A DNA stretch of 58,093 bases, from NCBI GenBank assembly GCA_902761685.1, contig CACWLI010000009.1, forward strand, positions 1 to 58,093, written 5' to 3'. The notes under the pieces were generated by a model. The model did no database searches. It was not told the DNA's origin and saw only the letters and a program-made list of their open reading frames with translations. The position numbers and the translations under genes were made by a program. This DNA is from an uncultured Erysipelotrichaceae bacterium (lineage in GTDB: Bacteria > Bacillota_I > Bacilli_A > RF39 > UBA660). The number at the start of each line of letters is the position of its first letter. Within the stretch, counting starts at the first letter, position 1. Of this stretch, positions 45,786-54,288 are shown in pieces.

Positions 45786-45834
45786 GGGTAGACATTCAAC
45801 ATTGCTAGCTGAATGTTCCCTCTTTTATTTTATG
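45786..45834 (+). terminator. Terminator formed by the right repeat arm
   Basis: ACATTCA/TGAATGT stem flanked by GGG/CCC, followed by TCTTTTATTTT. Confidence 0.65.
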
Positions 45835-45892
45835 CAAATTCACTTGCTATATACATAATAACATAAAAGAGAAAAATTTGCAATTATTCAAA

Positions 45893-45930
45893 TAAAAAGA
45901 CCTTCTAAGTTTTCTCTTAAAAGGTCTTTA
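45893..45930 (-). terminator. Intrinsic terminator after tRNA-Arg
   Basis: AAAGACCTT/AAGGTCTTT stem followed by T on the minus strand. Confidence 0.75.
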
Positions 45931-45940
45931 CTACCTTAAG

Positions 45941-46017
<77 letters not shown>

Positions 46018-46072
46018 AACTCGAAATTACTAATAAAGTATACAACACTTTTTAGTAATTTGCAAGAGTTTT

Positions 46073-47809
46073 TTACTCATTTATGCTTAAACCAAGCTCT
46101 TTTAATTGATATTCATCTACTACATTTGGACATTCACACATTAAGTCACTTGCACTAGCAGTTTTAGGGAATGCTATAACATCACGAATATTTTCAGTTC
46201 CTGTAAGTAACATTGTAAGTCTATCAAGTCCCATAGCAAATCCACCATGAGGAGGACATCCATATTTTAATGCATCTACAAAGAATCCAAATTTTTCTCT
46301 TATTTGTTCTTCTGTTAATTCAAGAGCTTTAAACATAGTTTCTTGAACATTTTCATCATGAATACGAATTGATCCACCACCTGCTTCATATCCATTAATG
46401 ACAATATCATATGCTTTTGAATAACAATGAGCTTTATCTGTAAGTAATTTATCAACATCTTCATCTTTAGGCATTGTAAATGGATGGTGACAAGCCATAA
46501 ATCTACCCTCTTCTTCACTCCATTCAAATGATGGGAAATCAACTACCCAAAGTAATTTATAATCATTTTTATCAATCAAATCTAAGTCACGAGCAATTTT
46601 GCATCTAAGTGCTCCAAGAGAAGTTTTAACAATATTATAATTTCCACTAATAATTAATACTAAATCATTATCTGTAACATTTAGTTTTTCTTTTACATTA
46701 TTTATCTCTTTTTCACTTAATACTTTAAAAATAGATCCACTAACTTCATTTTGATATTTTAAATATGCAAGTCCTGTTGCTTTATAAGTTTTAACAAATT
46801 CAGTTAATTTATCTAAGTCTTTTCTAGAATATTTATCTGCTGCATTTTTAACTACTATAGCATTAATAACTCCATTTTCTTCTATTACATTTTTAAATAC
46901 ACTAAATTCTGTTTCTTTAAAGCATTCAGTTATATCGTTTATTTCCATTTCAAATCTTAAGTCTGGTTTATCACTACCATATTTACTAATAGCATCATCA
47001 TATTTCATTCTCATTAAAGGTAATTTAATATCAATACCTTTTACTTCTTTAAATATACTAGCTACTAAGTTTTCTCCTAAACTCATAACATCATCTTCAT
47101 CTACAAATGACATTTCAACATCTATTTGAGTAAATTCAGGTTGTCTATCAGCTCTTAAATCTTCATCTCTAAAACATTTAGCTATTTGAAAATATCTTTC
47201 AAATCCACTTACCATTAATAATTGTTTAAATATTTGTGGTGATTGAGGTAAAGCATAAAACTTACCTTTATTTACTCTACTTGGTACAAGATAATCTCTT
47301 GCTCCTTCTGGTGTACTTTTACAAAGAATTGGTGTTTCAACTTCTAAGAAATCTAAATCATTTAAAAATTTTCTAGTAGCAAAAGTTATTTTATTACGAA
47401 TAACAAATTTGTCTCTTAAACTTTCTCTTCTTAAGTCAAGATATCTATATTTAAGTCTTGTATCTTCAAGAGCAGTAGTATCATCTGTTATTTGAAAAGG
47501 TATTTCTCTAGATTTATTAATTAATTCTAAAGTTTCAGTTTCAATTTCAATTTCACCTGATGCTAGTTTAGTATTTTTGCTTTCCCTTTCTACTACTTTT
47601 CCTTCTACTTTAATAACATATTCATTTTTAAGTTCATTAGCTAAATCATAATATTTATTTTCAGGTCTTACTACTACTTGAGTAATTCCACTTCTATTTC
47701 TTAAATCAATAAATACTAATCCACCTAAATTTCTTACTTTTGATACCCATCCTTTTAAAGTAACTTTTTCATTAACATTTTTAATTGTTAAAGTTTTAAA
47801 TTTTTCCAT
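46073..47809 (-). CDS. aspS: Aspartyl-tRNA synthetase
   Basis: 578 residues. N-terminal OB-fold ([20 protein letters not shown]), class II motif 2 ([20 protein letters not shown]), GAD insertion domain, and motif 3 ([16 protein letters not shown]). Charges tRNA-Asp (or also tRNA-Asn if a GatCAB route exists; YqeY-like proteins are present but gatCAB is not in view). AGGAGGAATT precedes the ATG. A T-box leader with an aspartate codon controls it. Confidence 0.97.
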   Translation of the reverse strand: MEKFKTLTIKNVNEKVTLKGWVSKVRNLGGLVFIDLRNRSGITQVVVRPENKYYDLANELKNEYVIKVEGKVVERESKNTKLASGEIEIETETLELINKSREIPFQITDDTTALEDTRLKYRYLDLRRESLRDKFVIRNKITFATRKFLNDLDFLEVETPILCKSTPEGARDYLVPSRVNKGKFYALPQSPQIFKQLLMVSGFERYFQIAKCFRDEDLRADRQPEFTQIDVEMSFVDEDDVMSLGENLVASIFKEVKGIDIKLPLMRMKYDDAISKYGSDKPDLRFEMEINDITECFKETEFSVFKNVIEENGVINAIVVKNAADKYSRKDLDKLTEFVKTYKATGLAYLKYQNEVSGSIFKVLSEKEINNVKEKLNVTDNDLVLIISGNYNIVKTSLGALRCKIARDLDLIDKNDYKLLWVVDFPSFEWSEEEGRFMACHHPFTMPKDEDVDKLLTDKAHCYSKAYDIVINGYEAGGGSIRIHDENVQETMFKALELTEEQIREKFGFFVDALKYGCPPHGGFAMGLDRLTMLLTGTENIRDVIAFPKTASASDLMCECPNVVDEYQLKELGLSINE

Positions 47810-47823
47810 AATTCCTCCTTCAA

Positions 47824-48048
47824 ATAAAAATAGTGATTATCCATAAAGGACGAATCACTATTAAATCCGCGGTACCACCTTAATTACTTTTATTAAAGTC
47901 ACTCATTATATATAACGGTATTAACCGGCTTAGTCTACTTAATTTCTTTAAGCACTCATGGTGTCTTTCTATTTGATAATGTGTTAATTTCCATCAACCA
48001 TTAACTTTCTATAACATATCTCAAATATACTCTTCCAATCAACGTTAT
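47824..48048 (-). promoter_or_regulatory. T-box leader of aspS
   Basis: The conserved AGGTGGTACCGCGGA (47866-47880) pairs with uncharged tRNA-Asp. The specifier is GAC at 47963-47965, aspartate, matching the gene. A terminator hairpin AATAGTGATT/AATCACTATT with T tract ends the leader (47824-47862). Uncharged tRNA-Asp should cause readthrough into aspS. Confidence 0.93.
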
Positions 48049-48054
48049 GTTTAA

Positions 48055-48083
48055 ATTATATTACCATTATTTTTAAAAATCAA
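48055..48083 (-). promoter_or_regulatory. Promoter of the aspS T-box
   Basis: Minus strand TTGATT, 17 bases, TATAAT; overlaps the gerM stop region. Confidence 0.75.
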
Positions 48084-48987
48084 GTTTTTTTAAATCACTT
48101 TTATTTATTACATTAGTTTTACTATCACTTTTAAAAGTTACTTTATTTACTTTATAATTTTCAAATATTGAAGAAGCAATCAAATATTCTTCTACATTTT
48201 TTATTTGTTCATTAAAGACTAAACTTATATTATCATTCTCTATTTCATAATTTAATAGTTTAACTTTATCAGTTAAAAAACTTTTTAAATTATTTTGAGA
48301 ATTTATTGAGCTTTTTAATTCATTAATTATTAATTCTACTTTTTCTTCATTTGAATTATTAACTAATGTTACTGGTACATAATATGATATATCATTATTA
48401 TCTTTTAAAAAATATACTGTTGTTTTATAAAGATTATTTAAATTATTTATATTATATTCTTTATTAATTCCTATATTTCTAGTAAGTGGATAATTAATTA
48501 TTTTATTTGAAAATGGTAATTTATCTAGTCTTTTACCATCAACACTTATGTATATATTATTAATACCATTTATTTCTGTTAAAGAATATACAATAGATTC
48601 TAACATTGATTCTTCTAAATAACTATTTATAGATAATATTTCTTTACTAAAATCTAAATATACACTGTCTTTGTCAACTTTAATACTATTTAATTTAGTA
48701 TCCTTAGGTATTAATGGATAAAAATTATCATATTCACTTAATCCATTAATTAGTATATTAATCTTATTAACTATTTCTTCTTCTATAGTTTTAGAATCAA
48801 AATATGATATTACTCTAGATATATAATTATCTTCATCTAATAAATATACTATATTTTTTTCTTTATTGTTATCACTAACTATTTCATAATTAATATTTTC
48901 ATGCGTTGGGAAAAAATAGAATAATGCAAATAACAATAAACATAAAGAAGAAAAAATAATTTTATTTAATGCGAATTTTTTTATCAT
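48073..48987 (-). CDS. gerM: GerM-like protein with two GerMN domains
   Basis: 304 residues. Membrane helix at about 8-25, then two GerMN domains: NIVYLLDEDNYISRV ... DKDSVYLDFSKEIL (about 45-150) and TVYFLKDNNDISYYVPV ... ENDNISLVFNEQI (about 190-285). In Bacillus, GerM is exported into the intermembrane space of the forespore and holds the SpoIIIA-SpoIIQ complex. It is downstream of gerE as in Bacillus. The start lacks a strong ribosome site. Confidence 0.85.
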   Translation of the reverse strand: MIKKFALNKIIFSSLCLLLFALFYFFPTHENINYEIVSDNNKEKNIVYLLDEDNYISRVISYFDSKTIEEEIVNKINILINGLSEYDNFYPLIPKDTKLNSIKVDKDSVYLDFSKEILSINSYLEESMLESIVYSLTEINGINNIYISVDGKRLDKLPFSNKIINYPLTRNIGINKEYNINNLNNLYKTTVYFLKDNNDISYYVPVTLVNNSNEEKVELIINELKSSINSQNNLKSFLTDKVKLLNYEIENDNISLVFNEQIKNVEEYLIASSIFENYKVNKVTFKSDSKTNVINKSDLKKLDF

Positions 48988-49005
48988 ATTAAAATATATG
49001 TTTTA

Positions 49006-49036
49006 AAAGAAAAAAAATGACTATTGTCATTTTAAA
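49006..49036 (-). terminator. Intrinsic terminator after gerE
   Basis: AAAATGAC/GTCATTTT stem followed by T on the minus strand. Confidence 0.75.
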
Positions 49037-49235
49037 TAGATATTTCTCCCATTTTTAGTAATTCTATTACCGCTCCTGCTCTACCTTTACATCCTAATTT
49101 TTGCATTGCATTTGATATATGGTTTCTAACTGTTTTTTCACTTATATTTAATACTTCTGCTATTTCTTTAGTAGACATATTCTTAGTAAGTAAATTAAAT
49201 ACATCTTTTTCTCTACTAGTTAATATATTACTCAT
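49032..49235 (-). CDS. gerE: GerE-like LuxR-family sporulation regulator
   Basis: 67 residues from the ATG at 49235 (AAGGAGAG upstream; the three earlier codons read GTG-CTT-GTG). TSREKDVFNLLTKNMSTKEI and ISEKTVRNHISNAMQKLGCK are almost identical to Bacillus GerE, a late mother-cell regulator of spore coat genes. The protein has only the DNA-binding HTH. Position upstream of gerM adds support. Confidence 0.88.
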   Translation of the reverse strand: MSNILTSREKDVFNLLTKNMSTKEIAEVLNISEKTVRNHISNAMQKLGCKGRAGAVIELLKMGEISI

Positions 49236-49296
49236 CACAAGCACTCTCCTTCATATATATCTAAAATAATATATGAAAAATATTTGCTATTGTTAA

Positions 49297-49782
49297 TTAT
49301 GACTCAAATTTAATAGTTATATTTTTTCTATCATTAAATTCTTCCTGAATCATTCTCATTATATCATTTGCTGTTTTACTATTATGTTCTTTGGCAGCTA
49401 TAGTAACTATAATTTTATCACCATTTATTTCTATAAATGAATTTATTCCCATATTATTAAGAAGTTTATCTTCTAAATATGTTTCTTTCCCTTTAGCAAG
49501 ATTCAAAACTTGCAATTCTTCAAATGCACTATTTTTTTCTTCTTTAGAAGTTGATGAAATAATTTTATCTTGCAATTCACTCATTACACTACTAATCTTT
49601 TCATCTCTTTCTACACGAAGAGCTACAAGTTTATTTTCTTCACTTACATCTACATCAACATTTTTAATAACACTTTCTAGTTTATCTTTACTAAATATTT
49701 CACTAGGTAAGGTAATATAATATACACCTAAAATTAATATTAATGAAAATAGTGTTAAAAACCATAAATTTTGTTTGTTCAT
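49297..49782 (-). CDS. spoIIIAH: SpoIIIAH-like protein
   Basis: 161 residues. NKQNLWFLTLFSLILILGVYY is the usual start of SpoIIIAH (membrane helix), then a charged helical region (RVERDEKISSVMSELQDKI) and a ring-building YscJ-like end (IIVTIAAKEHNSKTANDIMR). SpoIIIAH pairs with SpoIIQ to form the mother cell-forespore channel. GAGGTGAATC precedes the ATG. The rest of the spoIIIA operon is not next to it, which is unusual. The name rests on pattern. Confidence 0.78.
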   Translation of the reverse strand: MNKQNLWFLTLFSLILILGVYYITLPSEIFSKDKLESVIKNVDVDVSEENKLVALRVERDEKISSVMSELQDKIISSTSKEEKNSAFEELQVLNLAKGKETYLEDKLLNNMGINSFIEINGDKIIVTIAAKEHNSKTANDIMRMIQEEFNDRKNITIKFES

Positions 49783-49828
49783 GATTCACCTCACTATATT
49801 ATATTAACTAAAGTTTTTTTTATGCATA

Positions 49829-49853
49829 AAAAAAGGAGTTAATTTTAACTCCT
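49829..49853 (-). terminator. Intrinsic terminator after the Hpt-receiver gene
   Basis: AGGAGTTA/TAACTCCT stem plus seven T on the minus strand. Confidence 0.8.
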
Positions 49854-51060
49854 AGAAATATGCTGCTAAACACTTTTCAACTACTCTTTCTACATCTCTT
49901 TCATTGAATGGTTTTGCTAATATATCAATAATTGGATATTTATTTACTTTATCAATAGATTCCATATCTTCAACACCGCTTATAACAGCAATTGGCATTT
50001 TAACAAAATATCCTTTTCCATAAAAATCTTCTAATACTTGATATCCATCAACGTTTGGCATATTTAAATCTAGTAAGCATGCTTTTATTTTAGCTCTAAA
50101 AGCATCATCAGCACATAATTCAATAGCTTTTGCTCCATCATTTGCAATAACAACATCATATTTAGCATTAAATATTTTTTTAACAAAATTTGCTACTAAA
50201 CTTGAATCATCTACAACTAAGATTGTTCCTTCTTTTGGAGTTAACATTTGAGGCATTGCTTGTGGTTGAACCCCCATTCCTCCTTGAGCATATAAAGCTT
50301 GTGTCATTGGATCAAGTGCTTGAGCTGGAGTTTGAACTCCGGCAGCTGGTACTTGCATTGGTTGACCTGTATATGGATTATATATAAATTGTCCTGGTTG
50401 TAATTGTAATGGTTGACCAGTCATTGTATCATACAATGGAAATTGTACTGGTTGTTGAGCTGGTACAGCGGGAGCTTGATATTGTACTTGTTGCATAGGT
50501 GCTGGTTGAGGCATTGCTACTTGTGGAGCAGGCATAGCTTGCATTTGAGGTTGCATTGCTGGAAGCGGTTGTTGCATTTGTACAGGTTGTTGAACTGGTG
50601 CAGCTTGAACCACTGGTTGCTCCATAACTTGACTTTGAGGTGCTGGTTGTACTGTTTCTGCTTGTGGAGCTTGTGCTTCAGGTGCAACTGTAGCAGCTAC
50701 ACTTCTACCTAAATAAGTACTAGCAGTTTCAATCATTTTTTGAACTTCTGCCATTATTGTAGGGTGATTTGCATTTACTCCATCAGAATCTCCTGCTTTA
50801 GCTTTTAATTCTGAATTATAAGCTAAATCTCCAAGTTCTAAAAAACCTAAATATCTTGCATCACTCTTAAGTGCATGAACTGCAATTGCATAATTAGGCA
50901 TGTCATTAGCAGCTTGATATTTATTTAAATCATTTATTTTATCATTTGACATATCAAGAAAATCTGATAATGTTTCATCATACATTTCCATATCTCCAAG
51001 TAATTCTAAGCTTTGTTGAACATTAACACCATTATTAAGTAGCACATTTACATCTTTCAT
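49852..51060 (-). CDS. Hpt domain - Pro/Gln linker - receiver domain protein
   Basis: 402 residues. Residues 1-118 form an Hpt phosphotransfer domain with His62 in VHALKSDARYLG. Residues 120-275 are Ala/Pro/Gln/Met-rich, unordered, with a repeated motif (TGQPLQLQPGQF and TGQPMQVPAAG). Residues 279-402 are a response-regulator receiver: ILVVDDSSLVANFVKK, phospho-acceptor Asp near 329 in CLLDLNMPNVDGY, and the conserved Lys in AKPFNERDV. No HTH or output domain. It should pass phosphate between partners in a phosphorelay; no histidine kinase is adjacent. Composition is less AT-rich than its neighbours. GGAGAG precedes the ATG. Confidence 0.88.
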   Translation of the reverse strand: MKDVNVLLNNGVNVQQSLELLGDMEMYDETLSDFLDMSNDKINDLNKYQAANDMPNYAIAVHALKSDARYLGFLELGDLAYNSELKAKAGDSDGVNANHPTIMAEVQKMIETASTYLGRSVAATVAPEAQAPQAETVQPAPQSQVMEQPVVQAAPVQQPVQMQQPLPAMQPQMQAMPAPQVAMPQPAPMQQVQYQAPAVPAQQPVQFPLYDTMTGQPLQLQPGQFIYNPYTGQPMQVPAAGVQTPAQALDPMTQALYAQGGMGVQPQAMPQMLTPKEGTILVVDDSSLVANFVKKIFNAKYDVVIANDGAKAIELCADDAFRAKIKACLLDLNMPNVDGYQVLEDFYGKGYFVKMPIAVISGVEDMESIDKVNKYPIIDILAKPFNERDVERVVEKCLAAYF

Positions 51061-51166
51061 ATCTTACTCTCCAATCATAAAATAATTATATCATAATAAT
51101 TAATTATTTTTAAACCCCTATTTTTTATTTAATTATAACATATACAACATAATTAGTAAATTTTAT

Positions 51167-51194
51167 TTGACAAAAGTATCAAATGTGATACAAT
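51167..51194 (+). promoter_or_regulatory. Promoter with internal operator, xre-like gene
   Basis: TTGACA, 16 bases, TACAAT. The spacer and -10 hold a perfect inverted repeat GTATCA-AATG-TGATAC (51176-51191), an obvious operator. Predicted start falls at or one base before the ATG at 51202. Confidence 0.8.
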
Positions 51195-51201
51195 AAGAAT
51201 C

Positions 51202-51480
51202 ATGAAAAAGATGTATGATTATGTAAATTATATCGAAGTTGAAAAAAAACCTGATGAACTTGAAAAAGATTTCATTAATGATTTTATTTCTTTTAGAAAA
51301 GAAAACAATCTAACTCAAGAATTACTAGCTCTTTATTCAAATGTTAATAGAGTTAAAATATCAAGAATAGAATCAGGAATGCACTCTCCTACTATTAAAA
51401 ATTTATTACAAATATTAGGTCCACTTGGATATACAATTAAGATTGAAAAAATCAAAAAAAATAAAACTGATTATTATTAA
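51202..51480 (+). CDS. XRE-family HTH transcription regulator
   Basis: 92 residues. Helix-turn-helix from about 28 to 80: FRKENNLTQELLALYSNVNR and VKISRIESGMHSPTIKNLLQ. N-terminal extension VNYIEVEKKPDELEKDF resembles HigA-type antitoxin regulators, but no toxin gene is adjacent. No Shine-Dalgarno; the promoter places the transcript start at the ATG, suggesting a leaderless message. The inverted repeat inside its promoter implies autorepression. Confidence 0.85.
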   Translation: MKKMYDYVNYIEVEKKPDELEKDFINDFISFRKENNLTQELLALYSNVNRVKISRIESGMHSPTIKNLLQILGPLGYTIKIEKIKKNKTDYY

Positions 51481-51491
51481 TCAGTTTTAAA
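51462..51491. terminator. Bidirectional terminator between the HTH gene and rel
   Basis: AAAACTGAT/ATCAGTTTT stem at the convergent 3' ends. Confidence 0.7.
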
Positions 51492-52916
51492 TTGTTTTAA
51501 TAATTGTTTAGCATGTGATGTTTTTGCTTTTTCTTCCCAACTTAGTCTTGGTCCATATGATAATTCATCTGTAACAATTCTAACTCTATCTTTATTATTT
51601 AATATATAATCTGGACCAACTGCACTATCATTAACAAATCCATATATCATAGTATCTCCAATATCTTTTCCTACTCTATATGCTAAATCTATTAATGTTG
51701 ATCCTTTTGGTAATTCAATTATTTCTCCGTTATCTATAAATACATATACATTATCTGAGAATATTTCTTTTTTAACTTTATTAACAAATTCTTTATCTTC
51801 TCCAAACATTGAATTAATTTCAACAAGTGATTTAAAGAATTGATATTTATTTTTTAAATCTTCTTGCATTACAATTCTAGCTTGTCCCTTATTAATATCC
51901 CAATATGCCGGTAAACCAAATGATGCTATTTTATCCATTTCAAATGTTCTTATTTGCGTTTGTACTAATCTATCACCTCTTGCAAATACAGTTGTATGTA
52001 TGCTTCTATACATATTAGTTTTTGGATTATAAATAAAATCTTTAAATTTACTATTAGCTGGATTATAAATACTATGAACAACACCAAGTGTTCTATAACA
52101 ATTATCTATATCATCAACCATCACTTTAAGAGCTAATAAGTCATGTATATTATATAAAGTTAAACCTTCATTCATTTTTTTATAAATACTATATATATTT
52201 TTAGTTCTTAATTTCATTTCATTAGGAATATTTTTATCATCTAATATTCTTTTAATTTTATATGAAACTTCTTCTAATATTTCATAATTTTCTTTTTCAA
52301 TTTTATTTTTCTTTTCTAGTAATCTATTATATATATCAGGTTTTAAATATTTAAATGCTAAATCTTCTAATTCACATTTTATTCTATATGCACCAATATA
52401 ATATGCAAGTGGAACAAATATTTCCATAGTTTCAAGTGCATTTTCTTTTTGTTTAAATTCACTTTTAAATTCTAAAGTTCTCATATTATGAAGTCTATCT
52501 GCAAGTTTAATAATTATAATTCTTACATCAGTTGTTAAACTAGTGATTATTTTTCTTGTATTAGCATAATTTTCTGCTTCTTTTGTAGAAAAATTCATTT
52601 TACTAATTTTAGTTACGCCATCGACTAAATATGCAATTGTTGGATTAAATTCATGAGCAATATCATCTTTTGTAATATTTGTGTCTTCCAAAGTATCATG
52701 TAATAATCCAGCACAAATTGTATCTCTATCAGCATGCATTTCAGCTAATATATATGCAACATTTAATGGATGAATTATATAGTCTTCACCACTTTGTCTT
52801 TTTTGACCATTGTGTAAGTTTTTAGCATAATTATATGCTTTAGTAATAATTTCAACTTCATCAGGATTATAACTTTTTACTAATTCAATAAAATCATTAA
52901 AAGTAATATTATTCAT
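51477..52916 (-). CDS. Rel/SpoT-like (p)ppGpp hydrolase, shortened and synthetase-altered
   Basis: 479 residues from the ATG at 52916 (TTGGAGG upstream; an earlier TTG contains that site). The HD hydrolase domain is intact: GQKRQSGEDYIIHP, LLHDTLEDT and IKLADRLHNMRTL. The synthetase domain keeps DLLALKV and YRSIHTTVF, but the normally invariant Glu of the E-x-Q-x-R-T motif is Gln (VQTQIRT, about residue 316), corresponding to Glu323 of S. equisimilis Rel, and AAHW is PAYW. A TGS domain follows; the later helical, zinc-finger and ACT domains are missing. I infer hydrolase activity with weak or no synthesis. Confidence 0.85.
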   Translation of the reverse strand: MNNITFNDFIELVKSYNPDEVEIITKAYNYAKNLHNGQKRQSGEDYIIHPLNVAYILAEMHADRDTICAGLLHDTLEDTNITKDDIAHEFNPTIAYLVDGVTKISKMNFSTKEAENYANTRKIITSLTTDVRIIIIKLADRLHNMRTLEFKSEFKQKENALETMEIFVPLAYYIGAYRIKCELEDLAFKYLKPDIYNRLLEKKNKIEKENYEILEEVSYKIKRILDDKNIPNEMKLRTKNIYSIYKKMNEGLTLYNIHDLLALKVMVDDIDNCYRTLGVVHSIYNPANSKFKDFIYNPKTNMYRSIHTTVFARGDRLVQTQIRTFEMDKIASFGLPAYWDINKGQARIVMQEDLKNKYQFFKSLVEINSMFGEDKEFVNKVKKEIFSDNVYVFIDNGEIIELPKGSTLIDLAYRVGKDIGDTMIYGFVNDSAVGPDYILNNKDRVRIVTDELSYGPRLSWEEKAKTSHAKQLLKQFKTD

Positions 52917-52925
52917 AAAAACCTC

Positions 52926-52965
52926 CAAAAGAAAACGCCTTTAAAGATTTCTCTTCAAAGACGCA
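52926..52965 (-). terminator. Intrinsic terminator in the rel leader
   Basis: CGTCTTT/AAAGGCG outer stem and AAGA/TCTT inner stem, followed on the minus strand by TTTTCTTTT, directly before the rel ribosome site. It contains the stop codon of the leader peptide, so it can act as an attenuator. Confidence 0.7.
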
Positions 52966-53054
52966 GTAATATTTTCTTTAATAGAAAGCATGCAAACAAA
53001 AGTATTTTTTCTTTCTTCTTTTTTTATAATTGAACAGTAATACTCTTGTCTCAT
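52941..53054 (-). CDS. Leader peptide of rel
   Basis: 37 residues (MRQEYYCSIIKKEERKN then TFVCMLSIKENITASLKRNL). GGAGGGTATT precedes its ATG. Its promoter and a terminator that overlaps its stop codon (TAA inside the hairpin) separate it from rel. The arrangement is what a translation-controlled attenuator would need; a ribosome finishing the peptide would sit on the 5' strand of the terminator. It could also be a plain short gene. Confidence 0.6.
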   Translation of the reverse strand: MRQEYYCSIIKKEERKNTFVCMLSIKENITASLKRNL

Positions 53055-53084
53055 AATACCCTCCAAAATTTAAAAGATATTACA

Positions 53085-53113
53085 ACTTTACACTTAAAAT
53101 AATATTTTGTCAA
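53085..53113 (-). promoter_or_regulatory. Promoter of the rel leader
   Basis: Minus strand TTGACA, 17 bases, TAAAGT, just after the trpS stop. Confidence 0.7.
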
Positions 53114-53119
53114 TATATT

Positions 53120-54211
53120 TTAATTATATTTTTCTATTTGTTCTTTTTCAAATGAATCATCATAAAAATAATCAATACCTATAGCTTGCTTAACTTCTTT
53201 TAAAGTTTCATTAGCAAGTTCATTAGCTTTTTGTGTTCCATTTTTTAAAATATCTATAATATATGGAATATTTTTTTGATACTCTTCTCTTTTTTCTCTT
53301 ATTGGTTTTAGTACATCACACATAACTTCAGTTAAGAATTTTTTAATTTTTCCATCTCCAATACCACCTTTTTGATAAGCAACTTCAAGTTCATGTAAAT
53401 TTTTAAATTCTGGATAGAATTTAGTAAAATGTTCATCTGTTGCAAAGGCGCTTAAATATATAAATAGAATATTATTTTCTAGAATGCCTGGTTCTTCAAG
53501 TGCTCTTGGAAATGTTGCTATTGAATTAACTTTTTTCTTAATTTCATCTTCTGTATCAGATAAATAAATACTATTACCAAGTGATTTACTCATTTTAGCC
53601 CCTCCATCTGTACCAGGAAGTCTTAAACAATTTCCATTTTCTGGTAAGAATGACTTACATTCAACTAGAGTATCTGTATTATAAATTCTATTAAAACTTC
53701 TAACTATTTCTCTTGTTTGTTCAATCATTGGTTCTTGATCATCACCAACTGGAATTAGATTTGCTTTAAACGCAGTAATATCAGCAGCTTGACTAATTGG
53801 ATAGTTAGCAAATCCTACTGGAATACCACCTTCTTCATTATTACCAAATCCTCTTAGTTTAATTTCGTTTTTAACAGTAGGATTTCTAAGAACTCTTGGT
53901 AATGTAACTAAATTCATATAATATTGTGTTAATTCTGGTAATGCACTAATCATAGATTGAACACAGAATATTACTTTATTAGGGTCTAACCCTACACTTA
54001 AATAATCTAACATTACTTCAACTATATTGTCTCTTACTTTTTGTGGATTACCCGAATTATCAGTTAAAGCTTGAGCATCAGCAATTAATATAATTAAATA
54101 TTTATAATTTGATTCATTTTGTAATTTAACTCTTTGTTTTAGTGATCCAACATAGTGACCTATATGTAATCTACCTGTTGGTCTATCACCTGTTAATATT
54201 ATATTTTCCAT
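53120..54211 (-). CDS. trpS: Tryptophanyl-tRNA synthetase
   Basis: 363 residues. Class I signatures GRLHIGHYVGSLK and KMSKSLGNS are intact. A 10-20 residue insertion (RGFGNNEEGGIPVGF) and a longer C-terminus make it slightly larger than the usual 330. Charges tRNA-Trp. AAGGAAGATTTTAGA precedes the ATG. It is preceded by a T-box with a Trp codon. Confidence 0.96.
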   Translation of the reverse strand: MENIILTGDRPTGRLHIGHYVGSLKQRVKLQNESNYKYLIILIADAQALTDNSGNPQKVRDNIVEVMLDYLSVGLDPNKVIFCVQSMISALPELTQYYMNLVTLPRVLRNPTVKNEIKLRGFGNNEEGGIPVGFANYPISQAADITAFKANLIPVGDDQEPMIEQTREIVRSFNRIYNTDTLVECKSFLPENGNCLRLPGTDGGAKMSKSLGNSIYLSDTEDEIKKKVNSIATFPRALEEPGILENNILFIYLSAFATDEHFTKFYPEFKNLHELEVAYQKGGIGDGKIKKFLTEVMCDVLKPIREKREEYQKNIPYIIDILKNGTQKANELANETLKEVKQAIGIDYFYDDSFEKEQIEKYN

Positions 54212-54288
54212 TCTAAAATCTTCCTTTCTTATTTTTTCTATATTTTAAAATTCTACGCCATCGTTTAAACATATTTTCACCTCTTTTT

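Larger units (their letters stand above)
45593..45820 (+). repeat. Inverted repeat flanking the toxin-like gene
   Basis: The left arm (45593-45620) starts GGGAACATCAG and ends TGTCTACC; the right arm (45785-45820) is its imperfect complement, with about eight extra bases. In the toxin mRNA the two arms would pair 5' to 3'. The right arm also folds on itself (ACATTCA/TGAATGT) before a T-rich run, acting as a terminator. An alternative view is a miniature mobile element with terminal repeats. Confidence 0.6.

Noticed and set aside
50190..50712. Leu/Trp-rich plus-strand frames
   Set aside because: Antisense of the Pro/Gln linker in the Hpt-receiver gene; no ribosome site.
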